This document shows positions 1 through 7,782 of a DNA stretch of 40,201 bases, piece after piece. Below the pieces are notes generated by a model. That model was not told the DNA's origin. It ran no database searches and was given only the letters and a program-made list of their open reading frames with translations. The stretch is taken from contig CAYRWE010000018.1 in the NCBI GenBank assembly GCA_964427655.1, forward strand, positions 1 to 40,201, given 5' to 3'. A program made the position numbers and the translations under genes. Numbering within the stretch: position 1 is the stretch's first letter; every line of letters starts with the position of its first letter. The stretch is from CAVQNQ01 sp964427655. GTDB taxonomy: Bacteria > Acidobacteriota > Terriglobia > Bryobacterales > Bryobacteraceae.

Positions 1-974
1 CGCAGCTCGCCTATCCGCCCTTTCCGGCCGCGGGAGGGCCGGCCGGCTGGTTCAACGTGCCGGCGCTGCTCATCACCCTGGCGGTGACATGCGTGCTGGT
101 GCGCGGCGTAAGGGAGAGCGCGCAGACCAACACGGTGATGGTGGCGATCAAGATCGCGGCCATCCTGATCTTCTGCCTGGGAGCCGCTCGAGCCATTCAG
201 CCGGGCAACTGGAAGCCCTTCGCGCCGCATGGATTCCCGGGAATTCTCACCGGCGCCTCGATCGTCTTCTTCACCTACATCGGCTTCGATTCCATCTCCA
301 CCGCCGCCGAGGAGTGCCGCAAGCCGCAGCGCGATCTGCCCATTGGTATTCTCGCCACCCTGGTGATCTGCACGATTCTTTACAGCTCGGTTTCGCTGGT
401 GCTCACCGGGATCGCCAATTACAAAACCCTAGGCACGGATTCGCCGGTGGCGGACGCGCTCAAGGCGCTGGGCTACAACCGCCTGCGGCTGGTGGTGACG
501 GCCGGGGCGCTGACCGGCATGCTCTCGTCGCTGCTGGTCTATCAGTACGGCCAGGCGCGCATATGGTTTGCGATGTCGCGCGATCGCCTGCTGCCGTCCA
601 TGTTTTCGGCCGTGCACAAGACCTTTCAGACGCCCTACATCAGCACCTGGATCGCCGGCTTCGTGGTGGGGATTCCGGCGGGAATCTGGGATATCGACAC
701 CTTCGCGGAGCTGTCCAACATCGGCACGCTGTTCGCCTTCGCGCTGGTTTCGCTGGGCGTGATCGTGCTGCGCTGGAAGCAGCCGGAGCGGCCGCGCTCG
801 TTCCGCGTACCGTTTGTGCCGCTCTTCCCGTTGATTTCGATCGCCTGTTGCCTGGTGCTGATGGCGGGCCTGCCGCTACTGACGTGGCTGCGTTTCTTCG
901 CCTGGCTGGCGATCGGCCTGGCGATCTACTTCCCCTACGGCCGCAAGCGCAGCACGCTCGCGGAGAATAGGTAA
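1..974 (+). CDS. APC-family amino acid permease, C-terminal part (5' end off window)
   Basis: The reading frame is open from the first bases of the window to a TAA at 972-974, so the N-terminus lies upstream. The visible ~320 residues are mostly hydrophobic and contain about eight membrane segments. The stretch FFTYIGFDSISTAAEE is typical of the cationic amino acid transporter (CAT / YfnA-like) branch of the APC superfamily, as is the following 'KPQRDLPIGI' loop. The protein should be an inner-membrane amino acid/proton symporter or exchanger; substrate cannot be read from sequence. The tail ends in a short basic cytoplasmic segment (PYGRKRS). It reads away from the divergent small genes at 1003-1858 and no operon partner is visible. 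Confidence 0.85.
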   Translation, partial: QLAYPPFPAAGGPAGWFNVPALLITLAVTCVLVRGVRESAQTNTVMVAIKIAAILIFCLGAARAIQPGNWKPFAPHGFPGILTGASIVFFTYIGFDSISTAAEECRKPQRDLPIGILATLVICTILYSSVSLVLTGIANYKTLGTDSPVADALKALGYNRLRLVVTAGALTGMLSSLLVYQYGQARIWFAMSRDRLLPSMFSAVHKTFQTPYISTWIAGFVVGIPAGIWDIDTFAELSNIGTLFAFALVSLGVIVLRWKQPERPRSFRVPFVPLFPLISIACCLVLMAGLPLLTWLRFFAWLAIGLAIYFPYGRKRSTLAENR

Positions 975-1002
975 GATCTGAGTGCCCCTGTCGCGCAGGG
1001 AT

Positions 1003-1194
1003 CTACGACAGGGCGGACTGCTCGGGCGTCAGTTCAAGACCGCTGTGCCGCGAAGGCTCTGCATTTAAGACCAGCAACCCCATACGTGGTTTGAGGGTGG
1101 ATAGAGCGGGACCGTCGCCGCGTGGAGCAGTTGTTGCCGCGAATCCAAGGACTGCCAACCCGAGTATCATCGCCGTTCGCCTACGCATGACCAT
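1003..1194 (-). CDS. possible small exported peptide
   Basis: This short frame encodes about 63 residues. From the ATG at 1188 the product begins MRRRTAMILGLAVLGFAATT, a plausible Sec signal peptide (basic n-region, hydrophobic core, AATTA cleavage area), and the remainder has no recognised domain. A TCTAAT box at 1207-1202 lies seven bases before the alternative ATG at 1194, in line with the close -10/start arrangement of other genes in this window. There is no Shine-Dalgarno sequence and no conservation evidence, so the gene may be spurious. Confidence 0.35.
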   Translation of the reverse strand: MVMRRRTAMILGLAVLGFAATTAPRGDGPALSTLKPRMGLLVLNAEPSRHSGLELTPEQSALS

Positions 1195-1299
1195 GCATTG
1201 AATTAGACCACCTTGCATTCTTCTGAGTTCCCGTCGGGGTTCTGGGTAAAAGCGCCTTTACCGCCGAGAACTTCCACGGAACGGCTCGGCGCCGCAACG

Positions 1300-1644
1300 C
1301 TACGCGCTCTTCAGCCGCCGCTCGGCCTCCATGACGTTTGTCAGGATGTCGTTCACGCGCGTCAAGTGTCCCGGCCCTTTCGACTTCAGCCATTCCAGTA
1401 CGTCGTTGCGGACGCGGAGTGAGATCAGAGTGGTCTTGGGGCGGTCCCGAAACCGAATCGCCGCTGCCAGTTGTTCGTCGCTCAGTTCCGGAATTTCCGA
1501 AAAATCGATTTCCGAGTCCGGCTTCTTCGACAGCCGGTCCAGCGTCGCACGCTGGCGCTTCGTCAGCGGCTTATCCAGAATATCTCCGGCCTTCACTCTT
1601 ACTAGCTTTTCTGGCCGAGATGATGCGGACGATCTCTTCGCCAT
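1300..1644 (-). CDS. brnA: BrnA-type antitoxin
   Basis: The product is 114 residues. Its C-terminal half (KTTLISLRVRNDVLEWLKS, then the G-x-L-T-R-V-N-D-I-L segment) matches the BrnA antitoxin family, a ribbon-helix-helix protein that binds BrnT and represses its own promoter. The N-terminal half is charged and would contact the toxin. The ATG at 1644 is preferred because GGGAGG lies six bases upstream; a longer frame exists but has no ribosome site. The gene overlaps the 3' end of brnT by 74 bases, so the two are co-transcribed toxin first, the usual brnTA order. Confidence 0.8.
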   Translation of the reverse strand: MAKRSSASSRPEKLVRVKAGDILDKPLTKRQRATLDRLSKKPDSEIDFSEIPELSDEQLAAAIRFRDRPKTTLISLRVRNDVLEWLKSKGPGHLTRVNDILTNVMEAERRLKSA

Positions 1645-1858
1645 CTTTTGCCTCCCTATAGACATGCACGACGACCATAAGCGGCCCGCCGCCTCCGGCC
1701 GAACCTAAGGCGTGCCAGCGCCGCTCGCCACCTGCGTCGATCCTGTCTTCGATGAGCATCCTGTCCGGATCTGCGAACACGCGGGCTGCTGTACGGAAAT
1801 CGATGCCATGCTTCGCCCGGTTGAGGCGGTCTTTTCCCGCGTCCCATTCGAATCGCAT
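1571..1858 (-). CDS. brnT: BrnT-type ribonuclease toxin
   Basis: The 95-residue protein opens MRFEWDAGKDRLNRAKHGI and ends with an RIISARKAS-x-x-E-x-x-RY segment, the two hallmarks of the BrnT family (RelE-fold ribonuclease toxins). The central part carries the expected DR..IEDRID region and VVVHVYRE strand. BrnT cleaves RNA and is neutralised by the BrnA encoded directly downstream. The start at 1858 is chosen because family members begin at the FEWD motif; a TACAAT box lies 13 bases before it. A second BrnT-like gene lies 5 kb away at 7030. Confidence 0.82.
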   Translation of the reverse strand: MRFEWDAGKDRLNRAKHGIDFRTAARVFADPDRMLIEDRIDAGGERRWHALGSAGGGGPLMVVVHVYREAKDGEEIVRIISARKASKSEGRRYSG

Positions 1859-1865
1859 TCCCGTA

Positions 1866-1878
1866 ATACATATTGTAT
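1866..1878 (-). promoter_or_regulatory. brnTA promoter / possible BrnA operator
   Basis: An inverted repeat ATACA-ATA-TGTAT covers this site and includes a TACAAT -10 box (1877-1872) 13 bases before the brnT start. BrnA is known to repress its own operon by binding palindromes at the promoter, so this is a good operator candidate. The sequence GTATATACAAT here recurs exactly in front of the second BrnT-like gene at about 7009-7019. Confidence 0.5.
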
Positions 1879-1967
1879 ATACGGAGCAATCATGAGCGCA
1901 AGGCCGAAGAGGCCGAAGGTGCCGGCCGCGAGACGCGCAACGCCGGCCCGCCTCGGACAGCCGTATC

Positions 1968-2240
1968 ATGGTTCACATGGTTCAGGCGACCATCTGCTAT
2001 CCGGACGGTACGAGAATCGACGCGATTCTCCTGGCAATGGACGGGCACTCGATGCGCCTGATTTCTCGCGATGGCGCCGACACCTTGGAGCTGCGGCTGG
2101 ACCGCGGGAAGTGGAGCGATGAAGACGGCGTACCTGTGGAGCTGGATGCGCTGATCTCGGACGGCCAGCCGGTCGCGAGCATGGCCGAGCTGGCCGGCGC
2201 CGGCGGGGCCGAGCGATTGTGGCAGAATAGAGAGTCGTGA
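1968..2240 (+). CDS. small conserved-looking protein of unknown function
   Basis: The product is up to 90 residues (ATG at 1968, alternative ATG nine bases later). It reads as a small beta-rich protein: an N-terminal strand (ATICYPDGTRIDAILLAMDG), a second strand pair (SMRLISRDG, TLELRLDRG) and an acidic tail. I do not recognise the family. The stop codon TGA overlaps the GTG start of the following GlcG-like gene (GTGA), so the pair is probably translationally coupled. The start region overlaps the upstream flank of brnT on the opposite strand, so the two promoters sit back to back. Confidence 0.6.
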   Translation: MVHMVQATICYPDGTRIDAILLAMDGHSMRLISRDGADTLELRLDRGKWSDEDGVPVELDALISDGQPVASMAELAGAGGAERLWQNRES

Positions 2241-2662
2241 TTTCAAACCTTACCCTGGATTATGACGAGGCCCGGCGGGCCGTGGACACCGTGGTTGCCG
2301 AGGCGTCCCGTCTCGGCAAGGCCGTGGTGATTGCGGTGGCCGATTCGCACGGCGAGCTGCTGGCCTTTGCGCGCATGGACGGTGCGCCGCTTTCCTCCAC
2401 CGCTATCGCCATGAACAAGGCCTGGACGGCCGTACGGGCGGGAAAGCCGACCGCCGAGGTAGGCCGTAAGGTGCGCGACCCCGAACAGGGCTTCGACATC
2501 TCCTACTACGGCGACGCGCGCTTCTGCGGTTGGGGAGGCGGCGTTCCGGTCCGCCGGGATGGCCGGATAGCGGGCGCTGTGGCCGTGAGTGGATTGTCGC
2601 AGGAAGAGGACGCCCAACTAGCGGCCCTGGGAGTGACCGCTATGGGCACCGCTGCGGCTTAG
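2237..2662 (+). CDS. GlcG/HbpS-family heme-binding-like protein
   Basis: The 141-residue protein matches the GlcG/HbpS (DUF336) family: an opening helix (YDEARRAVDTVVAEASRLG), the strand VVIAVADSHGELLAFARMDGAP, the helix AIAMNKAWTAVRAGKPTAE, and the end GAVAVSGLSQEEDAQLA. Members are small alpha-beta proteins, some extracellular heme binders, others partners of corrinoid or glycolate enzymes; the role here is undetermined. It lacks a signal peptide. GTG start at 2237 overlaps the upstream stop. A CAGAAT box (2223-2228) eight bases upstream could give a near-leaderless transcript. Its stop codon overlaps that of the convergent aminotransferase by four bases. Confidence 0.82.
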   Translation: MISNLTLDYDEARRAVDTVVAEASRLGKAVVIAVADSHGELLAFARMDGAPLSSTAIAMNKAWTAVRAGKPTAEVGRKVRDPEQGFDISYYGDARFCGWGGGVPVRRDGRIAGAVAVSGLSQEEDAQLAALGVTAMGTAAA

Positions 2663-3825
2663 GAACTTGCAATCATGCGCCGCAGGCGCGCAATCCCTTC
2701 GCGGAACGACTCCGGTGTAGTCAGCAGGCTCACCACCAGGAACGCCTCGGATTCGAAATCGTAAAAGTAGCCCGGCTGCACCAGGACGCCTTCCTGTGTC
2801 AGCAGATCGAGCGCCCACTGTTCTTCCGAGCGCGTGCGCGGCACCTGCACGACGATATACCATCCGCCTTCCACGGCCAAAACGCCGGCCGCCGATCCCT
2901 CCAGCGCCGGGCGCGCGAAGGCCAGGTTGGCGGCGGTGCGCTCGCGTATCTGCCGCCGCACCGTTTCTCCCGCTTCGAGGAGCCGCGCCGCCGCATACTG
3001 CACGGGCGTGCCCACCGAGAGATACGTATCGGCGATCCATTCGAGCTTGGCGTACGCCTCCCGGCGCAGCTTCTCGGGACCTCCCGTGACGATCCAGCCC
3101 AGTTTCATCTGCGGGAGGCCGGAGATCTTCGAGAGGCCGCTCATCGAAAACCAAAGGCATTCCCGGACATCTTCGAGCGTGGCCGCGCGATCGGCATCGG
3201 GAGCGAAAGCGTAATCCGCGAAGACCTCGTCGGAGATCAGGGCCAAGCCGCGACGCGCCGCCAATTTCTCCAGGCGGGCCAGCTCGTCGCGTTTCACAAA
3301 CGACCCCGTGGGGTTGTTGGGATTCACCAGCACCACGGCGCGCGTGCGGGGCCCGATGGCCGCGGCGAGCGCGTCGAGGTCGATGCTCCAGCCGCCTTGA
3401 TAGACCAGCGGATACGGGCGCGCCTCGACGGATTCCATGTTGGCCAGGAATTCGAATAGCGGATAGGAGGGCCGCGGCACCAGCACGGGATCGCCCGGAT
3501 CGGCCAGCAGCTTAAAAAGGTAGCCGTACGCCTCGCTGGTGCTGGCCGTGAGTAGAATGCGCTCGGGTGCCACCGTTCGGCCGCGGGCCGCATAATAAGC
3601 CGCGACTGCCTGGCGCGTCTCCAGCGCGCCCGCCGGCGAGGGTTCGTAGCTCAGGATGCGCCGGTCCGCGAAGGCGTTCGGGATCTCCGACGGATATTCG
3701 AATCCGGCGCGCGTGGGATTGGATTCGGTGAGATCCAGGATAGGCGCGCCCGCCCGGCGCCGGGCCTCGAGCGCCTCGGTGAGCCGGTTGGGCCGCGCAT
3801 CCCAATGGAAGCGCGAAGAAAACAT
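2659..3825 (-). CDS. PLP-dependent class I/II aminotransferase
   Basis: The 388-residue product has the fold-type I aminotransferase layout: N-terminal LTESNPTRAGF (about 32-42), the aromatic stacking segment, VNPNNPTG (167-174), SDEVFADYAF (198-207), and the cofactor lysine Lys233 in SGLSKISGLPQMKLGW. It should transfer an amino group between an amino acid and a 2-oxo acid; the tight 'SGLSKISGLPQMK' form resembles aspartate/alanine-type aminotransferases, but the substrate is open. The ATG at 3825 is supported by CGGAGG six bases upstream; a TACAAT box lies at 3842-3837. The gene stands alone, convergent with the GlcG-like gene. Confidence 0.88.
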   Translation of the reverse strand: MFSSRFHWDARPNRLTEALEARRRAGAPILDLTESNPTRAGFEYPSEIPNAFADRRILSYEPSPAGALETRQAVAAYYAARGRTVAPERILLTASTSEAYGYLFKLLADPGDPVLVPRPSYPLFEFLANMESVEARPYPLVYQGGWSIDLDALAAAIGPRTRAVVLVNPNNPTGSFVKRDELARLEKLAARRGLALISDEVFADYAFAPDADRAATLEDVRECLWFSMSGLSKISGLPQMKLGWIVTGGPEKLRREAYAKLEWIADTYLSVGTPVQYAAARLLEAGETVRRQIRERTAANLAFARPALEGSAAGVLAVEGGWYIVVQVPRTRSEEQWALDLLTQEGVLVQPGYFYDFESEAFLVVSLLTTPESFREGIARLRRMIASS

Positions 3826-3961
3826 GCTTGCCTCCGATTGTAGCGATTCGGCGATAGCCCGCGCTTCGCAACGCACTCGCCGCAGCCCCGAAACTCCGCT
3901 ACTTCCGCGCGCGGTCTCCGGTGTTCATCCACGTATTGATCCCTACCTGCTCGGCGAAATC

Positions 3962-3988
3962 TGCGGATCTTCGCGCCTCCGCGGTGAG
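3962..3988 (+). repeat. degenerate copy of the CCGCGTCTTCGCG interspersed repeat
   Basis: The stretch reads TGCGGATCTTCGCG-CCTCCGCGGTGAG and is a diverged copy of the element at 19551-19589 and, inverted, at 27718-27741. It lies in the gap between the aminotransferase and guaA. No inverted repeat or coding function is visible. Confidence 0.55.
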
Positions 3989-4036
3989 CCTTGAATTCCC
4001 AGTGCCCCCCAGCGGGGCGAGCCGCGGCCGGGGTGC

Positions 4037-4042
4037 TACTAT
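4037..4042 (+). promoter_or_regulatory. guaA -10 box
   Basis: TACTAT ends six bases before the TTG start codon of guaA. A transcript started the usual 6-9 bases downstream would begin at or next to the start codon. CGGAG between them is too close to the TTG to be a normal Shine-Dalgarno site. Confidence 0.45.
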
Positions 4043-4048
4043 CGGAGT

Positions 4049-5785
4049 TTGAATCCCGATCCGCAGATTGTGGTCCTGGACGCCGGGGGCCAGTATTGTC
4101 ATCTCATCGCGCGTAAAGTTCGCGAGTTGGGTGTCTTTGCCGAGGTGCGCGCCAGCGAAACCCCGGCCGCGCAACTGAGCACGGCCAAGGGCATCATCAT
4201 CTCGGGCGGGCCTTCGAGCGTCTACGATCCCGGCAGCCCCACGGTAGACCCGGCTATTTTCTCGCTGGGCGCGCCGGTGCTCGGCATATGCTACGGCCTT
4301 CAGCTCATGGCGTTCCTGCTGGGCGGCGAAGTGCGCAAGGGCGAGAAGGGCGAATACGGCCTGGCCACGCTGGAACTGGATGCGACCTCCGACCCGCTGT
4401 TTGAAGGGCTGGGCGGCGCGCAACAGATCTGGATGAGCCATCGCGACCAGGTGGTCTCGCCGCCCGCGGGTTTCCGCGTCGCGGGCCGCACCGCGACATG
4501 CGCGGTGGCCGCGTTCGCGGAGCCCGAGCGAGGCTTCTACGGCGTCCAGTTTCACCCCGAGGTAATCCACACCACGCGTGGGCGCGAGTATCTTTCCAAT
4601 TTCGTTTTGCGCGTGTGCGGAGGCCGGCCGGATTGGGACCCGCGCCATCGCGTGCCGCTGCTGGAGCAGGAGATCCGCGAGTGCGTCGGTTCGCGGAGCG
4701 TCTTCTTTTTCGTGAGCGGCGGAGTGGATTCGAGCGTGGCCTTCACGCTGGCGGTGCGCGCCCTGGGCGCCGCACGCGTGCGGGGCGTCTACGTGGATAC
4801 GGGCCTGATGCGCGAGGGCGAAACCGAATTCGTTCGCCGCATGCCCGGCGTCGCGGTGGAGCACGCGGCGGAGCGCTTCCTGACGGCGCTGGGCGGGGTG
4901 ACCGATCCGGAGCGGAAGCGCCACATCATCGGCGAGGAATTCGTGGGCGTGCAGGAGCGCATCATCGAATCGCGGAGCCTGCTGGACGAGCGCTGGATTT
5001 TGGGGCAGGGGACGATCTACCCGGACACCATCGAATCCGGCGGGACCGCCAAGGCGTCGCTGATCAAGACGCACCACAACCGCGTGGCCGGCATTCAGAA
5101 GCTGATCGCGAGCGGGCGGATCGTGGAGCCGCTGAAATCGTTCTATAAAGACGAAGTGCGCGAGGTGGGGCGCGAGCTGGGGCTGCCCGCGGAGCTGCTC
5201 GATCGGCACCCGTTTCCGGGTCCAGGCCTCGCGATCCGCTGCCTGTGCTCGGAGTTCGACGCGCCGCTGAGGGCGGTGCCCGAAGGCGCGGTGATACCGG
5301 TGAATTCGGTGGGGGTGCAGGGCGATTCGCGCAGCTATGCGCCGGTGCTGGCGATCGAGGCTTTGGATCACGCCCGCGCCACCGAACTGATTAACCGGAT
5401 GGTGGGAGTCAACCGGGTGATCGCGCCGGTGGAGCTGGCCGGGCGGCTGTTGGAAATGGAAGTGCGCGCCGCCGCGCTCACGCCCGAGCGCATCGCCAGA
5501 CTGCGCCGCGCGGATGCGATTGTGCGCCGGCTGTCGCACGAGAGCGGCTACGACCGGCGCGTGTGGCAGTTCCCGGTGATTCTGATTCCTCTGGGGACGG
5601 CGGGGGCGCCCGATTCGGTGGTGCTGCGGCCGGTGGATTCGGTGGACGGCATGACCGCGCAATCGGTGCTCATGGAGCCGGACCTACTGCGCAAGATGTG
5701 CGCGGAACTGCGCGAAGTGAGCGGAGTTGCGGGTGTCTTCTACGACCTGACGCACAAGCCCCCAGCGACTATCGAGTGGGAATGA
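4049..5785 (+). CDS. guaA: GMP synthase (glutamine-hydrolysing)
   Basis: The enzyme converts XMP to GMP with glutamine and ATP, the last step of GMP synthesis in the cytoplasm. The 578 residues show a class I glutamine amidotransferase domain with catalytic Cys81 in GICYGLQ and the His169/Glu171 pair in VQFHPEV. The ATP pyrophosphatase domain follows with SGGVDSS at 223-229, and the C-terminal dimerisation domain ends in KPPATIEWE, the family's conserved end. It is about 50 residues longer than typical GuaA; the extra length lies in the synthetase/dimerisation part. The start is TTG, chosen because IVVLDAGGQY begins at the expected place; no in-frame ATG serves. The gene faces the exported-protein gene at 5798-6595, with 12 bases between stops. 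Confidence 0.96.
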   Translation: MNPDPQIVVLDAGGQYCHLIARKVRELGVFAEVRASETPAAQLSTAKGIIISGGPSSVYDPGSPTVDPAIFSLGAPVLGICYGLQLMAFLLGGEVRKGEKGEYGLATLELDATSDPLFEGLGGAQQIWMSHRDQVVSPPAGFRVAGRTATCAVAAFAEPERGFYGVQFHPEVIHTTRGREYLSNFVLRVCGGRPDWDPRHRVPLLEQEIRECVGSRSVFFFVSGGVDSSVAFTLAVRALGAARVRGVYVDTGLMREGETEFVRRMPGVAVEHAAERFLTALGGVTDPERKRHIIGEEFVGVQERIIESRSLLDERWILGQGTIYPDTIESGGTAKASLIKTHHNRVAGIQKLIASGRIVEPLKSFYKDEVREVGRELGLPAELLDRHPFPGPGLAIRCLCSEFDAPLRAVPEGAVIPVNSVGVQGDSRSYAPVLAIEALDHARATELINRMVGVNRVIAPVELAGRLLEMEVRAAALTPERIARLRRADAIVRRLSHESGYDRRVWQFPVILIPLGTAGAPDSVVLRPVDSVDGMTAQSVLMEPDLLRKMCAELREVSGVAGVFYDLTHKPPATIEWE

Positions 5786-5797
5786 AACGGGCCGCCG

Positions 5798-6595
5798 CTA
5801 TTTACCGGAAGGCGAGGGCGGCAGATGCATTTCCACGCCCGATTCGCGGTTCAGCCGTTCGGTGAGCGGCCGGTCCACCAGCTCGAGAGACACCTGGTTG
5901 TGAGTGTTTCCCGAGGTGAAGTAGTGCAGTGTGTCGCCATCCACCCAATACGCCACGGCCGTGTAGATGGTGTGGTCCTTGAAGGCGATCAGATAGTGGG
6001 ACGGGTCCAGGATGGAGACGCTATTGTCTTCCGGCTCCGGGTTAGGCGGTTGCCGGTAGCCTGCCGGAGGCTGGTTGGGGCCGGGAGCGGCGCCGGGCGC
6101 CTGCCCGTTGGGAGCCATCATGGCCGGGGGCGCCTGCGGCGGCCCCTGCGGATAGATGATGATCACGTTGGGCGGCGCCTGCTGGGGCGCGGGCGCGGCA
6201 CCCGAGCCATCCGGAGGATATCCGTTATATCCGCTATAGCCGTTATCGGGCGGGTATCCGGAGTCCGGTGCGTAGCCGTAACCATAGTTGTAACCGTAGC
6301 CGCCCACGTAAATCGGGTAGGCATAGGGGTAAGCGACCACGGAGCCGCCGATGCGGCCCCCGAAGCCTCCTTGGCCGGTCGGCCGTCGGTAATTCTGCCC
6401 CGCTAGCGGCCCGCCGCCGCCGGGATAGACCACGCTGCCATTGAAGCGAACCAATCCGGGGGTGGTGGCGCTGGTTCCGCCCGGGTAAAGTACGCTCCCA
6501 AAACTGCCTCGTACGGCCGGCCCGCGATTGCCCGACTGGGCAAAAAGGCCGCCGCCAAAGAGCAAAGTAATGCAGAACCCGCTCAGGAGTCGCAT
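5798..6595 (-). CDS. exported Gly/Tyr/Pro-rich protein, acidobacterial type
   Basis: The 265-residue product starts with a Sec signal peptide (MRLLSGFCITLLFGGGLFAQ). Residues ~30-90 contain repeats around a VLYPGG/VVYPGG core, ~90-130 are a Tyr-Gly-rich tract (YGYNYGYGY, GYPPDNGYSGYNGY), and ~135-185 are Pro/Ala/Gln-rich and likely disordered. The final 75 residues form a compact folded-looking domain (SHYLIAFKDHTIYTAVAYWVDGD, then HYFTSGNTHNQVSLELVDR). I know this tail only as a recurring feature of uncharacterised acidobacterial proteins; no function can be assigned. A TAGAAT box at 6619-6614 lies 18 bases upstream of the ATG. It converges on guaA. Confidence 0.75.
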   Translation of the reverse strand: MRLLSGFCITLLFGGGLFAQSGNRGPAVRGSFGSVLYPGGTSATTPGLVRFNGSVVYPGGGGPLAGQNYRRPTGQGGFGGRIGGSVVAYPYAYPIYVGGYGYNYGYGYAPDSGYPPDNGYSGYNGYPPDGSGAAPAPQQAPPNVIIIYPQGPPQAPPAMMAPNGQAPGAAPGPNQPPAGYRQPPNPEPEDNSVSILDPSHYLIAFKDHTIYTAVAYWVDGDTLHYFTSGNTHNQVSLELVDRPLTERLNRESGVEMHLPPSPSGK

Positions 6596-6704
6596 GGAAG
6601 TTCCCCTACAGGCATTCTACCGCGCGGGAGCGCCGGACCGTGATAGGCGGGTCCGCGGCTGCGAAGTTGGGCGGGAGCGAGCACCGCGGCGACCCTTCAG
6701 CAGG

Positions 6705-6710
6705 TACAAT
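6705..6710 (+). promoter_or_regulatory. -10 box of the tRNA-Ile gene
   Basis: TACAAT lies 13 bases upstream of the first base of the tRNA. No convincing -35 box is seen. Confidence 0.45.
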
Positions 6711-6723
6711 AATTGACGAGCAC

Positions 6724-6799
<76 letters not shown>

Positions 6800-7008
6800 G
6801 ATTCCTCAAACACTTACGGGCTAGTTCACTTCCTCGGTAGCCGGGTCCCGCGCGGCTTCTCCGCGCTACCGCACTGTCGACAGGCGTCGCGACACGGCAC
6901 GGCTACGGTCCAGCCAATCATGCTCTCGGCCTTGGGAAGCGGCCCCAGCGAGGGATGGAGCAGACATCGCCGGTCGCCGCCAGGCCAAGCTTGCCGCCAC
7001 GCGCCTGC

Positions 7009-7019
7009 GTATATACAAT
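7009..7019 (+). promoter_or_regulatory. promoter of the second BrnT-like operon
   Basis: GTATATACAAT is identical over 11 bases to the promoter of the brnTA pair at 1.9 kb. The TACAAT part (7014-7019) ends ten bases before the preferred ATG at 7030. The preceding gap (6800-7008) holds no gene I can support. Confidence 0.5.
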
Positions 7020-7029
7020 GGAGCCATAC

Positions 7030-7299
7030 ATGGCTCGCGTGGCGAAGTTCGACTGGGACGATGCGAACACGAGCCATATCGCGCGGCACGGCGTGACGCC
7101 CGAGGAAGTGGAGCAAGCACTCGCCAACCATCCGCTGGTGGCGCTCGCTGCGCAGAAGCGTCGCGGAGAAGAACGAGTGCTGTGCGCCGGGCTGACGGAC
7201 GCGGGCCGGGCGCTACAGTTCGTCTATACGCTGCGGCGCGGCAGGATTCGCGTCATCACCGCGCACACGGCGAAGAAGAAAGTGAGGGAGAAGCTATGA
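7030..7299 (+). CDS. BrnT-family toxin (second copy, divergent)
   Basis: The 89-residue protein has the BrnT layout: AKFDWDDANTSHIARHGVT at the start and RIRVITAHTAKKKVREKL at the end, with the expected strand LQFVYTLRRG between. It is a divergent relative of the BrnT at 1571-1858 and not a recent duplicate. It should act as a ribonuclease toxin. An ATG at 7018 is in frame but lies inside the -10 box, so the ATG at 7030 is preferred. Its stop overlaps the antitoxin ATG (ATGA). Confidence 0.75.
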   Translation: MARVAKFDWDDANTSHIARHGVTPEEVEQALANHPLVALAAQKRRGEERVLCAGLTDAGRALQFVYTLRRGRIRVITAHTAKKKVREKL

Positions 7300-7577
7300 G
7301 AGCGAAAAAGGCCAAGCCCGTTGTGGTTGACACGCCCGAGTTCCGATCGGAAGCCGAGGAAGCGGATTGGTGGGACAAGCATCAAGAGCTGATCTCGGAT
7401 CTGCTGCTGAAGTACGGCCGCCGCGGCGCCGTGCCCACCAAGAACGTGTCCGTCCGGTTGCCCGTCACCGACATCGAGCGGGCCCGCAAACTGGCTGAGA
7501 AACGCGGCGTGGGCTACCAGACCGTTATCAAGACGCTGCTCCACGAGGCCCTGAAGAAGGAATCCAAGATCGCTTGA
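7296..7577 (+). CDS. CopG/ribbon-helix-helix antitoxin
   Basis: The 93-residue product contains PEFRSEAEEADWWDKHQ, the signature of the CopG-type antitoxin family often paired with BrnT-like toxins. A C-terminal ribbon-helix-helix follows: strand NVSVRLPVTD, helix IERARKLAEKRG, then YQTVIKTLLHEAL. The RHH part would bind the operon promoter and the N-terminal part would cover the toxin. The start overlaps the toxin stop and has GAGGGAG upstream. It is a different antitoxin type from the BrnA at 1300-1644, so the two systems are unlikely to be interchangeable. Confidence 0.78.
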   Translation: MRAKKAKPVVVDTPEFRSEAEEADWWDKHQELISDLLLKYGRRGAVPTKNVSVRLPVTDIERARKLAEKRGVGYQTVIKTLLHEALKKESKIA

Positions 7578-7782
7578 GGGGTAGCCGGGCCGCTGCGGAT
7601 GGACTGCGCCGTCACCGTGCCCAATTCTGGTGACCAAACTGGTGGCAATGGCGATAGATTCGGCGTGCGGATAAGTCCCGGCTTCGATGCGCCGGCCCGG
7701 GAAACCGCGACATCACCAGGTGCTATGCTTTGAAGTCGCCTGAGCGCTCAGGCGCCGATACCTTCGCGGGAGGCGCGATCTC

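Noticed and set aside
3899..5662. 587-codon open frame antisense to guaA
   Set aside because: Its translation is Arg/His/Ala-rich with no domain, and guaA on the other strand has complete catalytic motifs. Long antisense frames are expected at this GC content.
6800..7008. Small gene on the minus strand upstream of the second BrnT-like gene
   Set aside because: Possible frames overlap the toxin gene antisense, lack ribosome sites and have no recognisable content.
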